7,380 nt of DNA from Prevotellaceae bacterium. Its GTDB lineage: Bacteria > Bacteroidota > Bacteroidia > Bacteroidales > UBA932. A model generated the notes under the pieces. That model was not told where the DNA came from, ran no database searches, and saw only the letters and a program-made list of their open reading frames with translations. Below, in pieces: positions 1 through 7,246 of the stretch. A program made the position numbers and the translations under genes. The DNA is taken from NCBI GenBank assembly GCA_031259645.1, contig JAIRLC010000068.1, forward strand, positions 1 through 7,380, read 5' to 3'. Each line of letters begins with the position of its first letter. Within the stretch, counting starts at the first letter, position 1.

Positions 1-668
1 AACAGAAAATAACCACTCAGAGTGTCAGGGAAGGGGTACATACTGCTGTATTTACCGGACGTCATGATCATCCTTTGCTCACATTTTATATAAGCAATAT
101 AGAATATACAGGTACGGTAGTATATTATGGTGGACAATTATTTTTGGCAGACATACCCTATACCGGTTATGAGGTTATAGAGGTGTTTAACGCCACGCCC
201 GGATACTGGAAAGACGCCACAGTGTTTTCCTGTTTGCCGTTTGATTTGGATACGGTGACGGTGGAACACCTGCAACGTCCTGAGGCTTCGTTTCAATTGG
301 TGCGTGACGGTAACGGATGGCAACCTGTTGCGGTAGGAAGCAATCAGGCAGCCTGTCACAGCAACAAGGACTTGATAAACCGGTACGTCGCCTATTTTCA
401 ACGGGTGGAGGCTGATGCGATCATAGACGGGCTGCCCGGGCCGGAACTTACAGCGATACGCCGGCATCTGCAACATCGCATAAACGTTAAAAGTGCGAAA
501 GGAAACCTGACGGTGGAATTATTCGGTATTCCGTTGGAAGGGGAGAGCGGTTATGATACGGACAAATGCCTTCTTTTTATGGTCGAAACCGAAGAATGGG
601 CGCACGCCTCTTGGGTATCTTTCGATTTGTTATTGAGGGATTTAAGTGATTTTGTTGATAAAAAATAG
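1..668 (+). CDS. DUF4340-like protein, C-terminal part (5' end outside window)
   Basis: The frame is open to the left edge (first full codon at 3), so this is the C-terminal 221 residues of a longer protein. A TTG at 75 is the first possible start inside the window, but coding-like sequence continues upstream of it, so it is unlikely to be the real start. The stretch KDATVFSCLPFDLDTVTVEH, followed by RPEASFQLVRDGNGW, has the pattern of DUF4340 repeats: a 'D-x-T-hydrophobic-F' strand, 'D-x-V-T-x-hydrophobic' and 'F-x-L-x-R-D-G-x-G-W'. DUF4340 proteins are poorly characterised and are often envelope-associated or near gliding/ABC-type genes. Any signal peptide or membrane anchor would lie in the missing N-terminus. 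The gene ends 64 nt before dnaN in the same direction. The family call rests on motif resemblance alone; the function is unknown. Confidence 0.6.
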   Translation, partial: QKITTQSVREGVHTAVFTGRHDHPLLTFYISNIEYTGTVVYYGGQLFLADIPYTGYEVIEVFNATPGYWKDATVFSCLPFDLDTVTVEHLQRPEASFQLVRDGNGWQPVAVGSNQAACHSNKDLINRYVAYFQRVEADAIIDGLPGPELTAIRRHLQHRINVKSAKGNLTVELFGIPLEGESGYDTDKCLLFMVETEEWAHASWVSFDLLLRDLSDFVDKK

Positions 669-694
669 CGGGTAGTTATCGGTTATTTCCTTAA

Positions 695-718
695 AAAATT
701 GTATTATTGTAGTTTATT
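695..718 (+). promoter_or_regulatory. Possible weak Bacteroidota promoter for dnaN
   Basis: The 64-nt gap before dnaN holds TATTATTG at 702-709, one mismatch from the Bacteroidota -7 consensus TAnnTTTG. No good TTG -33 element sits at the usual distance; only TTA triplets at 676 and 683 are nearby. If used, it would give a 5' leader of about 15-20 nt. The leader just before the ATG is A/T-rich with no Shine-Dalgarno sequence, as is usual in this phylum. This is a guess from one half of the promoter, and dnaN may be read through from the upstream gene instead. Confidence 0.3.
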
Positions 719-732
719 AAAATAATAGAAAT

Positions 733-1860
733 ATGAAATTTATTGTATCAAGTACCGACTTATTAAATCGTTTACAATCTATATCGAGGGTGATCAGCAA
801 CAAAAACACCATGCCGATTTTAAATAATTTCCTGTTCCATTTGCGGGATAACATATTAACGATTACGGCGTCGGATACGGAAACCACCATGGAAACGTCG
901 CTAACCATTGAAAATGTGGAAGAGGAAGGCGCAGTGACTATTGCCGCAAAGATGCTCGTTGATACGTTGAAGGAGTTTCCCGAACAGCCATTGGCGTTTA
1001 CGGTGAGCAGTTCGAATGAAGTGAAAATTACTTGGCCCAACGGGGAGTTTAGCCTTCCCGGATTGCCGGCCGATGACTATCCTGTGAAGCCGGTATTGGA
1101 CAGCGCGGCCAGCCGCATTAAGTTTCCTTCCGAAGTGCTGCTTGAAGGATTGGACCGCACGCTGTTTGCCACTGCCGATGATGAATTGCGGCCGGTGATG
1201 AATGGTATTTATTTTGACTTGAAGACAGAGAGCACCACAATGGTGGCCTCCGATTCGCATAAACTGATGTATTACCGGCGTACCGATATTCTCATACCCG
1301 AAGTGGAAGATTCTTTTATTCTTCCCAAGAAGCCGGCTGCGCTGTTGAGAAATATCCTGCCCAAAATAAGTGATGCGGTGGAGCTTGCATTTGACAAGAA
1401 GAACGCAGTGTTTACGCTGCCCGGCTATAGCCTGACCTGTCGCCTTGTGGAAGGCAATTATCCGGCGTATCGCTCGGTTATTCCGTCTAACAATGAAAAC
1501 AAAGTGACGGTTGATCGTTTGGAATTTATGAATTCCGTGCGCCGCGTATCGGTGTGTTCAAACCAAGCCAGCAACCTTATTAAACTGGAAATAGTGGAAA
1601 ATGGGATTACGGTATCGGCGCAAGACCTTGACTTTTCCGTATCGGCGCATGAACGCGTGAACTGCCGTTATGATGGCGATGCGATTGAAATAGGCTTTAA
1701 ATCGAACTTCTTGAGTGAGATTTTGGCCAATCTCCCGTCCACAAATGTGAGTCTTGAATTGTCGGATGCTTCGCGGGCAGGATTAATACTCCCATTGGAA
1801 ACAGATGACGAGCACGAGGAAACCCTTGCCTTGCTCATGCCCATGATGATAAACGTGTAG
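733..1860 (+). CDS. dnaN: DNA polymerase III subunit beta (sliding clamp)
   Basis: The 375 residues match the usual clamp length of about 365-380. DnaN forms a ring-shaped dimer around DNA that tethers the replicative polymerase and many repair enzymes. Three clamp domains of about 120 residues can be assigned: roughly 1-122, 128-250 and 253-375. Family landmarks are the N-terminus MKFIVSSTDLLNRLQSISRV, LRPVMNGIYF (152-161), VASDSHKL (171-178, the equivalent of VATDGHRLA in the E. coli clamp), EGNYPAYRSVIP (240-251), and the C-terminal LLMPMMINV (367-375), whose MPM lines the hydrophobic partner-binding cleft. The short acidic stretch ETDDEHEE (356-363) precedes the last strand. The ATG at 733 matches the conserved N-terminus of the family. 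It is followed 16 nt later by an exonuclease gene, probably on the same transcript. No key region is missing. Confidence 0.97.
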   Translation: MKFIVSSTDLLNRLQSISRVISNKNTMPILNNFLFHLRDNILTITASDTETTMETSLTIENVEEEGAVTIAAKMLVDTLKEFPEQPLAFTVSSSNEVKITWPNGEFSLPGLPADDYPVKPVLDSAASRIKFPSEVLLEGLDRTLFATADDELRPVMNGIYFDLKTESTTMVASDSHKLMYYRRTDILIPEVEDSFILPKKPAALLRNILPKISDAVELAFDKKNAVFTLPGYSLTCRLVEGNYPAYRSVIPSNNENKVTVDRLEFMNSVRRVSVCSNQASNLIKLEIVENGITVSAQDLDFSVSAHERVNCRYDGDAIEIGFKSNFLSEILANLPSTNVSLELSDASRAGLILPLETDDEHEETLALLMPMMINV

Positions 1861-1876
1861 CGTAGAAAATAAAAAT

Positions 1877-2653
1877 ATGCAATTAGATTTGAAAAACCCC
1901 CTGGTGTTTTTTGATGTGGAAACTACAGGGTTGGATCTTACTAATGATAGAATTGTGGAAATTTCTATCCTGAAAGTAATGCCCGACAGAAAGGAAGAAC
2001 AGAAAACATTCAGGGTAAATCCTACGATACCTATTCCCGAACATGTCACAAAAATACATGGTATCACCAATGAAGATGTGGCGAATTGTCCGGTGTTTAG
2101 CGACATTGCCCGTACTTTGGCAAATTATATTGAAGGGTGTGATATTGCAGGCTACAATTCTATAAAGTTTGATATTCCGATTCTGGCCGAAGAGTTTTTG
2201 CGCGCCGGCGTGTTTTTCGATTTCCATAAACGAAAGCTGATTGATGTGCAAACCATTTTTCATAAAATGGAGCAACGTACTTTGGCGGCCGCTTATAAGT
2301 TTTATTGTAACAAAGAGCTGACGGATGCACACAGCGCCGCCGCCGACGCCTATGCGACGTTTGAAATATTACAGGCGCAACTCGATAGGTATGAAAATTT
2401 GTCGAACGATATGGGTAAACTGTCGGAATTTTCTATCAAAACGCGTAATCTCGACTACGCCGGCCGCGTGATTCTAGATGAAAAAGACGTGCCGATTATT
2501 AATTTCGGGAAGTATAAAGGACGGAAAGCGCTTGAAATAATGGAGAAAGACCCCAGTTATTATGCGTGGATTATGAATAATAGTTTTACGTTAGACACCA
2601 AACGGGTGTTTACCGAGTTGCGTTTGCAAACCAAAACATCGCCGATGTCTTGA
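1877..2653 (+). CDS. DEDDh 3'-5' exonuclease (DnaQ/epsilon-like) with ExoX-like C-terminal module
   Basis: A 258-residue protein of the DnaQ superfamily, expected to remove nucleotides from DNA 3' ends in proofreading or repair using two metal ions. All catalytic motifs are present: Exo I FFDVETTGL with D13 and E15, Exo II AGYNSIKFDIPIL with D99, and Exo III DAHSAAADA with H152 and D157, which makes it DEDDh. The linker around 165-200 leads to a second module at about 206-240, PIINFGKYKGRKALEI with DPSYYAWIMNNSF. This resembles the C-terminal extension of exodeoxyribonuclease X-like proteins (FGKYKG, then DPxYxxWI), thought to help bind DNA. It is a free-standing exonuclease, not a PolC fusion. 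The ATG at 1877 sits 16 nt after dnaN behind an A-rich leader, and the product probably works with the clamp. It may or may not be the replicative epsilon subunit, since Bacteroidota carry several such proteins. Confidence 0.92.
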   Translation: MQLDLKNPLVFFDVETTGLDLTNDRIVEISILKVMPDRKEEQKTFRVNPTIPIPEHVTKIHGITNEDVANCPVFSDIARTLANYIEGCDIAGYNSIKFDIPILAEEFLRAGVFFDFHKRKLIDVQTIFHKMEQRTLAAAYKFYCNKELTDAHSAAADAYATFEILQAQLDRYENLSNDMGKLSEFSIKTRNLDYAGRVILDEKDVPIINFGKYKGRKALEIMEKDPSYYAWIMNNSFTLDTKRVFTELRLQTKTSPMS

Positions 2654-3216
2654 AACTGATTTGCGTACACGGAGTGGATGGCGATGAGGTAATCTATTAC
2701 CTTAGACCGGATACGGCATTGCTGCGAAATAATGCGCCGTTTTATTATCCTGATTTTACTGCACAACTTGTGGCACGCGTTTGTGCGGTAGTTCGTGTAT
2801 GCCGTCTGGGGCGCAGCATCGGTAGCCGGTTTGCCGCCCGTTATTACGACGCTGTGGGCGCCGGAGTGACGTTTACGGCAGCCGATTTGCTGGCGCGTGA
2901 TGTGGCGGAAGAAAAACCGTGGGACAGGGCGGTGTCATTCGATTATTCGGCGGCCGTGAGCCGTGAATTTATTGGGATGGATAAATGGCGGGAAAGCCGT
3001 TACGACATGCGGGCGTGCAGTGAGGGTGAAATTCCGCTTGCAATGGAAAACATACAGGTTGTGGATAAAATCATTGAATATGTTTCTAATTTTATGACGT
3101 TGAAAATAGGCGATTATATTTTCATTCCGGCGTCGCCGCCTTTTCAGGTGAATACCGGTCATCATATTGAAACATTTTTCATGGATAAAAAAATGCTGGA
3201 CGTGGCGATCAAATAA
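2650..3216 (+). CDS. FAH-family (fumarylacetoacetate hydrolase-like) protein, probable pseudoenzyme
   Basis: A 188-residue protein recognisable as a short FAH-superfamily fold. Matching segments are MKLICV (1-6), LRPDTALLRNNAPFYYPDF (18-36), RFAARYYDAVGAGVTFTAADL (60-80), PWDRAVSFD (90-98), EYVSNFMTLKIGDYIF (143-158) and the closing MDKKMLDVAIK (178-188). Active relatives hydrolyse C-C bonds of acylpyruvates or decarboxylate oxaloacetate using Mg2+ held by E-x-E and a distant D. Here the E-x-E site falls on R43 and C45; only D98 remains. The N-terminal GRNY/H..E loop is shortened to VHGVDGDE, and the TGTP-type segment after the core strand reads PASPP. It therefore looks catalytically dead, though the frame is intact. 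TTG at 2650 is the only plausible start: no in-frame ATG or GTG lies between the upstream stop at 2581 and this codon, and the next in-frame ATG (codon 110) would lose half the fold. It overlaps the exonuclease stop as TTGA, suggesting translational coupling. Confidence 0.75.
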   Translation: MKLICVHGVDGDEVIYYLRPDTALLRNNAPFYYPDFTAQLVARVCAVVRVCRLGRSIGSRFAARYYDAVGAGVTFTAADLLARDVAEEKPWDRAVSFDYSAAVSREFIGMDKWRESRYDMRACSEGEIPLAMENIQVVDKIIEYVSNFMTLKIGDYIFIPASPPFQVNTGHHIETFFMDKKMLDVAIK

Positions 3217-3224
3217 TTTGGGCA

Positions 3225-5000
3225 ATGCGGAACTTTCTACATCGGATACATGAGAAAATATTATGGCTGAAGCGCCTTCCAGAGCGGCAGTTGATTATCA
3301 TATTGTCGTTTGTAGTGGGTCTGTTGAGCGGGTTGGCGGCGGTGTTATTGAAAAATACCGTACACGGGATACAGGAGTTATTAACCAGTTGGTTTCAGAC
3401 AGGAGCAGAAAGTTTGCTTTACCTGCTTTATCCCGGCGCGGGGATGTTGCTGGCTCTGCTGTATGTGCGTTATGTCGTAAAGGATGATATTGGGCATGGC
3501 GTCACCAAAGTGCTTTATGCCATTAGTCGTAAGGATTCGAAAATCAAACGCCACAACACTTACAGCTCTATGGTGGCCAGCTCCGTAACCATCGGTCTTG
3601 GCGGCTCGGTGGGGGCCGAGGCGCCCATTGTATATACCGGCGCGGCGCTGGGTTCCAACATCGCCAAGTTCTTTCGCCTCGATTATCGTTACATCACCCT
3701 CATGCTGGGTTGCGGTGCGGCCGGTGCGGTGGCCGGCATTTTTAAGGCGCCGCTGGCCGGCATTGTGTTTACCCTCGAAATTCTGATGCTCGACCTCACC
3801 TTGTCGTCTATTGTGCCGCTGCTCGTGTCCTCTGTTACAGCCGCGGCGGTATCCTACCTGATGTTGGGCGATACGGTGTCGTTTTCCAATTCGGTGGCGC
3901 CGTTTAATATGTGGAATTTGCCCTACTATATTGTGTTGGGCGTCTGCTGCGGCTTCGGCGCACTTTATTTTACACGCGCTACCTTGGCATTGGAAAGCCG
4001 GTTGAAAAAAATTGAAGGTGTTTTTCACCGCTGGCTGCTTTGCGCAGCGGGATTGGGCTTGCTCATCTTCCTGTTTCCTCCGCTTTATGGAGAAGGCTAT
4101 GGCTCGCTCACGTCGCTGCTGCACAGTGATAGCGTGAATGCCGCAGGAAACGTGCTCTATGAGTCTATTTCTTCTAACGTGTGGTTCATTCTGCTTTTTT
4201 TCCTTGCCGTATTTTTCTTTAAAGTGGTTTCTATGTCGCTTACCAATTCGGGTGGCGGCGTGGGCGGAACGTTTGGGCCTACTTTGTTCATGGGCGGCAT
4301 TGCCGGGTTTATTGTGGCGCGGCTTATTAACCTGTTGGGTATTCACGAGGTTCCCGAAGCCAATTTCGTGCTGGTGGGCATGGCCGGCATGATGTCGGGC
4401 GTGATGCACGCTCCACTTACGGCCATCTTCCTCATTGCGGAAATCACAGGTGGTTATGATCTCCTCATGCCGTTGATGCTCGCTTCTGCCGCTTCATTCA
4501 TCACCATTCGCGGGTTTGAGCGACATTCTATTTATACCAAACGTTTGGCCTTGCGTGGCGAACTCATTACGCACAACAAAGACAAGGCCGTGCTGACCAT
4601 GTTGCAGGTGGATAAACTGGTGGAAACGGATTTCTCCATCGTGTCGCCCGACAATACGTTGGGACAGCTCGTGAAAATCCTTTCGCGCTCGTCGCGCAAC
4701 CTCTTCCCGGTGGTTGATGATACGGCCGCCTTAGTGGGCATAGTGCTGTTAGACGACATTCGCGGCATCATGTTCGATACCGGAAACTATGAAGTGGTGC
4801 GGGTGCGCGATGTGATGAAACTCCCGCCGGCCTTAGTCGCTACGGGAGAAAGCATGCAATCCGTACTTGATAAATTTGAAGTATCGGGCGCATGGAACTT
4901 GCCGGTGGTGGATGAAAACGGGCAGTACGTGGGCTTTGTGTCGAAATCAAAAATATTTTCTTCTTATCGTAACATGTTACAACAATTTTCCGATGAATAA
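3225..5000 (+). CDS. ClC-family chloride channel/antiporter with C-terminal CBS pair
   Basis: A 591-residue inner-membrane anion transporter. The ClC core spans about residues 20-430 with many hydrophobic helices. Selectivity motifs are DDIGHGV (87-93, first anion-site motif), GGSVGAEAPIVYTG (126-139), which holds the external gating glutamate E132 (E148 in E. coli ClC-ec1), GGVGGTFGP (344-352), and SIYTKR with Y437 as the likely anion-coordinating tyrosine (Y445 of ClC-ec1). At KAPLAGIVFTLEILMLD the position of the internal proton glutamate (E203 of ClC-ec1) appears to be I186. Two CBS domains follow: about 462-520 (VETDFSIVSPDNTLGQLVKI) and 527-585 (VRDVMKLPPALVATGESMQS), which commonly bind adenine nucleotides and regulate transport. 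The ATG at 3225 lies 8 nt after the FAH-like gene; the 3' end overlaps tex by 8 nt. Whether it is a Cl-/H+ exchanger or a channel cannot be settled from sequence. Confidence 0.93.
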   Translation: MRNFLHRIHEKILWLKRLPERQLIIILSFVVGLLSGLAAVLLKNTVHGIQELLTSWFQTGAESLLYLLYPGAGMLLALLYVRYVVKDDIGHGVTKVLYAISRKDSKIKRHNTYSSMVASSVTIGLGGSVGAEAPIVYTGAALGSNIAKFFRLDYRYITLMLGCGAAGAVAGIFKAPLAGIVFTLEILMLDLTLSSIVPLLVSSVTAAAVSYLMLGDTVSFSNSVAPFNMWNLPYYIVLGVCCGFGALYFTRATLALESRLKKIEGVFHRWLLCAAGLGLLIFLFPPLYGEGYGSLTSLLHSDSVNAAGNVLYESISSNVWFILLFFLAVFFFKVVSMSLTNSGGGVGGTFGPTLFMGGIAGFIVARLINLLGIHEVPEANFVLVGMAGMMSGVMHAPLTAIFLIAEITGGYDLLMPLMLASAASFITIRGFERHSIYTKRLALRGELITHNKDKAVLTMLQVDKLVETDFSIVSPDNTLGQLVKILSRSSRNLFPVVDDTAALVGIVLLDDIRGIMFDTGNYEVVRVRDVMKLPPALVATGESMQSVLDKFEVSGAWNLPVVDENGQYVGFVSKSKIFSSYRNMLQQFSDE

Positions 5001-7125
5001 AATTTACATAAACCTTATAGCAGAAGCTATTCAGGTAAAAGTATGGCAGGTCGAAAACACGTTGGCGCTGTTTGCCGAAGGCGCTACCGTTCCATTCATC
5101 AGCCGTTACCGTAAAGAAATGACCGGCAGCCTTGACGAAGTGCAGATTGCCGACGTGAAACACCGCGCCGCTGTGTTTGAAGAATTAGACAATCGTAAGG
5201 CTACGGTTCTTAAAACGATTCACGAACAGGGTAAACTTACCGGTGAACTGCAAGCAAAGATAGACGCTTGTGTCGTGTCGTCGGAGTTAGAGGATATTTA
5301 TTTGCCCTATCGTCCGAAACGCCGCACCCGCGCTTCCGTAGCAAAAGAAAAAGGATTGGAGCCGTTGGCCGGCATCCTGATGAAACAAGACCGCACGGAT
5401 ATTCATTCGGAAGCGGAAAAATTCCTGACCGACGCCGTATCCTCTGTGGAAGCTGCCTTGTCGGGAGCCCGCGATATTATTGCCGAGCAGGTGAACGAAG
5501 ATGCAAAAGTGCGGGAGGTGTTACGCCGTTTGTTCCGGCGCGACGCGGTGGTCTATTCCAAAGTGAGCCATGGGCAGGAGGAAGAAGGCATAAAGTATAA
5601 AGATTATTTCGATTTTCATGAGGCCTTGAAAAATATTCCATCTCATCGTTTCCTTGCTGTGTTGCGCGGACAAACCGAAGGTTTTCTTACCGTACACGTG
5701 GAGCCGGACGAGGCGCAGGCTGTTCCGCTCATCGAAAAACAAATATTGCAACAGCCGGTGGCGCAAACTCCGGCTGTGGAACAGGTGCGCATGGCCATTG
5801 CGGACGCCTATAAACGCTTGCTTTGCCCGTCGCTTGAAAGCGAAACAATCAATTGGAAAAAGGAGGAGGCCGACGCCAACGCTATCAACGTGTTTGCCGA
5901 GAATTTGCGCCAGTTGCTGCTCGCTCCGCCATTGGGGCCAAAGCGTGTGCTTGCCCTTGATCCGGGCTTCCGCACAGGTTGCAAACTCGTGTGCCTCGAT
6001 GAACAGGGACATTTGTTGCATAATGAAACCATTTATCCGCACCCGCCGCAAAACGAACGCGGAGCGGCTGTGCGAAAGATTTCTTCACTCGTCGACGCCT
6101 ACAAAATCGAAGCCATTGCTATCGGCAACGGCACGGCTGGTCGCGAAACCGAACATTTTATCAAAAAAATAGCCTTTCCGAAAACCATGCAGGTGTTTGT
6201 GGTGAGTGAAGACGGGGCGTCGGTGTATTCCGCCTCGGCCATTGCGCGCGAAGAATTTCCCGATTATGATGTGACGGTACGCGGCGCGGTGTCTATTGGC
6301 CGCCGCTTGATGGACCCCTTGGCCGAATTGGTGAAAATTGACCCCAAGTCTATCGGCGTGGGGCAATACCAGCATGATGTGGATCAGGCTAAATTGAGGG
6401 AAAGCCTTGACCGGGTGGTGGAAAGTTGCGTGAACAAAGTGGGTGTAAACTTGAATACCGCCAGCAAACATTTATTGACTTACGTGTCGGGGCTTGGCCC
6501 GCAACTGGCACAGTATATTGTGGATTACCGGGCAGCACAGGGCGCTTTTAAAAGCAGGATGGAATTGCGCAAGGTAAAACGTTTGGGCGATAAGGTCTTT
6601 GAACAGTGCGCCGGCTTTTTACGTATTCCCGGCGCCGGCAATCCGCTCGACAATAGCGCTGTGCACCCCGAACGCTACGCGCTGGTGGAACAAATGGCGC
6701 AGGATCTCAATTTTTCGTTACAGGACTTGCTGACGAACGAAGAAGCCCGTAATCATATCGACTTGATGCGCTATGTGAATGATGCGGTGGGGTTGCCCAC
6801 GCTGAACGATATTATGACCGAACTGGCCAAGCCCGGCCGCGACCCGCGCAGTGTGGCGAAGGTCTTTGAGTTCTCGCCCGACGTGTTTTCGATCGACGAT
6901 TTGAAGCCCGGCATGCTGTTGCCCGGTATTGTGACCAACATCACCAATTTCGGCGCTTTTGTGGATGTGGGGGTGAAGCAAGACGGCTTGGTGCACATCT
7001 CGCAATTGGCTGACCATTATGTAGGTAATCCTAACGAAATAGTGAAGTTGCACCAGCACGTACACGTGAAGGTGGTGGAGGTTGACCTGAAGCGCCGCCG
7101 CATCCAGCTCAGCATGAAGAGTTAA
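4993..7125 (+). CDS. tex: Tex family RNA-binding transcription accessory protein
   Basis: A 710-residue cytoplasmic Tex protein, the bacterial relative of eukaryotic Spt6, which binds nucleic acid and affects transcription and stress or virulence traits in several bacteria. Domains in order: helical Tex N-terminus (about 1-190) with FAEGATVPFISRYRKEMTG (27-45) and LEDIYLPYRPKRRTRA (99-114); central linker; YqgF/RNase H-like domain (about 317-445) with RVLALDPGFRTG (318-329) and VYSASAIAREEFPDYD (411-426); the conserved IGVGQYQHDVDQ (454-465); helix-hairpin-helix region (about 475-560) with VNKVGVNLNTAS and SGLGPQLAQYIVDYR; and an S1 RNA-binding domain (about 638-708) with GIVTNITNFGAFVDVGV and GLVHISQL. 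Length and order are normal for the family. The frame is open upstream to 4867, but those 42 codons lie inside the ClC gene and do not resemble Tex, so ATG 4993 is chosen; family similarity starts right there. The 8-nt overlap suggests coupled translation. Confidence 0.96.
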   Translation: MNKIYINLIAEAIQVKVWQVENTLALFAEGATVPFISRYRKEMTGSLDEVQIADVKHRAAVFEELDNRKATVLKTIHEQGKLTGELQAKIDACVVSSELEDIYLPYRPKRRTRASVAKEKGLEPLAGILMKQDRTDIHSEAEKFLTDAVSSVEAALSGARDIIAEQVNEDAKVREVLRRLFRRDAVVYSKVSHGQEEEGIKYKDYFDFHEALKNIPSHRFLAVLRGQTEGFLTVHVEPDEAQAVPLIEKQILQQPVAQTPAVEQVRMAIADAYKRLLCPSLESETINWKKEEADANAINVFAENLRQLLLAPPLGPKRVLALDPGFRTGCKLVCLDEQGHLLHNETIYPHPPQNERGAAVRKISSLVDAYKIEAIAIGNGTAGRETEHFIKKIAFPKTMQVFVVSEDGASVYSASAIAREEFPDYDVTVRGAVSIGRRLMDPLAELVKIDPKSIGVGQYQHDVDQAKLRESLDRVVESCVNKVGVNLNTASKHLLTYVSGLGPQLAQYIVDYRAAQGAFKSRMELRKVKRLGDKVFEQCAGFLRIPGAGNPLDNSAVHPERYALVEQMAQDLNFSLQDLLTNEEARNHIDLMRYVNDAVGLPTLNDIMTELAKPGRDPRSVAKVFEFSPDVFSIDDLKPGMLLPGIVTNITNFGAFVDVGVKQDGLVHISQLADHYVGNPNEIVKLHQHVHVKVVEVDLKRRRIQLSMKS

Positions 7126-7146
7126 GCGTTGAACTAAGCGTTGTTC
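7123..7146 (+). repeat. Tandem 12-bp duplication at the tex stop codon
   Basis: Two adjacent 12-bp units, TAAGCGTTGAAC (7123-7134) and TAAGCGTTGTTC (7135-7146), differ at two positions. The first unit begins with the tex stop codon, and because the unit is 12 bp the second TAA (7135-7137) is in the same frame. This looks like a small local duplication; no function is evident beyond a backup stop. Confidence 0.7.
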
Positions 7147-7165
7147 GGCTTTGTTTATTTTGTGA
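7136..7165 (+). terminator. Possible weak intrinsic terminator after tex
   Basis: AAGC at 7136-7139 can pair with GCTT at 7148-7151 around an 8-nt loop, and a T-rich run (TTGTTTATTTTG, to 7162) follows directly. The stem is only 4 bp, so it is marginal. It is listed because it lies where the operon should end, before an independent promoter. Confidence 0.25.
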
Positions 7166-7186
7166 CTACAAAATTTTACTTATACC

Positions 7187-7226
7187 TTAAGCATATATCG
7201 AAAATTTCCGTATATTTGTGCCTGAA
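7187..7226 (+). promoter_or_regulatory. Bacteroidota-type promoter for the downstream lipoprotein gene
   Basis: TATATTTG at 7211-7218 is an exact match to the Bacteroidota -7 consensus TAnnTTTG. The -33 side is poor: only TTA at 7187-7189, 21 nt before the -7 box, stands near the expected TTG. Transcription would start near 7223-7226, giving an A/T-rich leader of about 20-25 nt (AAAATTAACTAACAAC before the ATG) with no Shine-Dalgarno sequence, typical of the phylum. It points to a transcription unit separate from the dnaN-tex group. Confidence 0.55.
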
Positions 7227-7246
7227 AATTAAAATTAACTAACAAC

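Noticed and set aside
75..668. TTG at 75 as the true start of the first gene
   Set aside because: The same frame is open to the left edge with coding-like content, and a 197-residue product would lack the N-terminal part expected of a DUF4340-like protein.
1883..2332. Antisense open frame opposite the exonuclease
   Set aside because: It is fully inside a gene with intact catalytic motifs, and its translation shows no family resemblance or leader.
3381..4409. Antisense open frame of 342 codons opposite the ClC gene
   Set aside because: It lies wholly inside a well-supported ClC gene, and its translation is His/Arg/Gln-rich with no domain pattern. It is a by-product of GC-rich third positions on the coding strand.
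4867..4992. Upstream extension of tex by 42 codons from a TTG at 4867
   Set aside because: The extra codons lie inside the ClC CBS region in another frame and do not resemble Tex; Tex similarity begins at ATG 4993.
5521..6172. Overlapping open frames on both strands within tex
   Set aside because: They are compositionally skewed shadows of tex with no recognisable motifs or start context.
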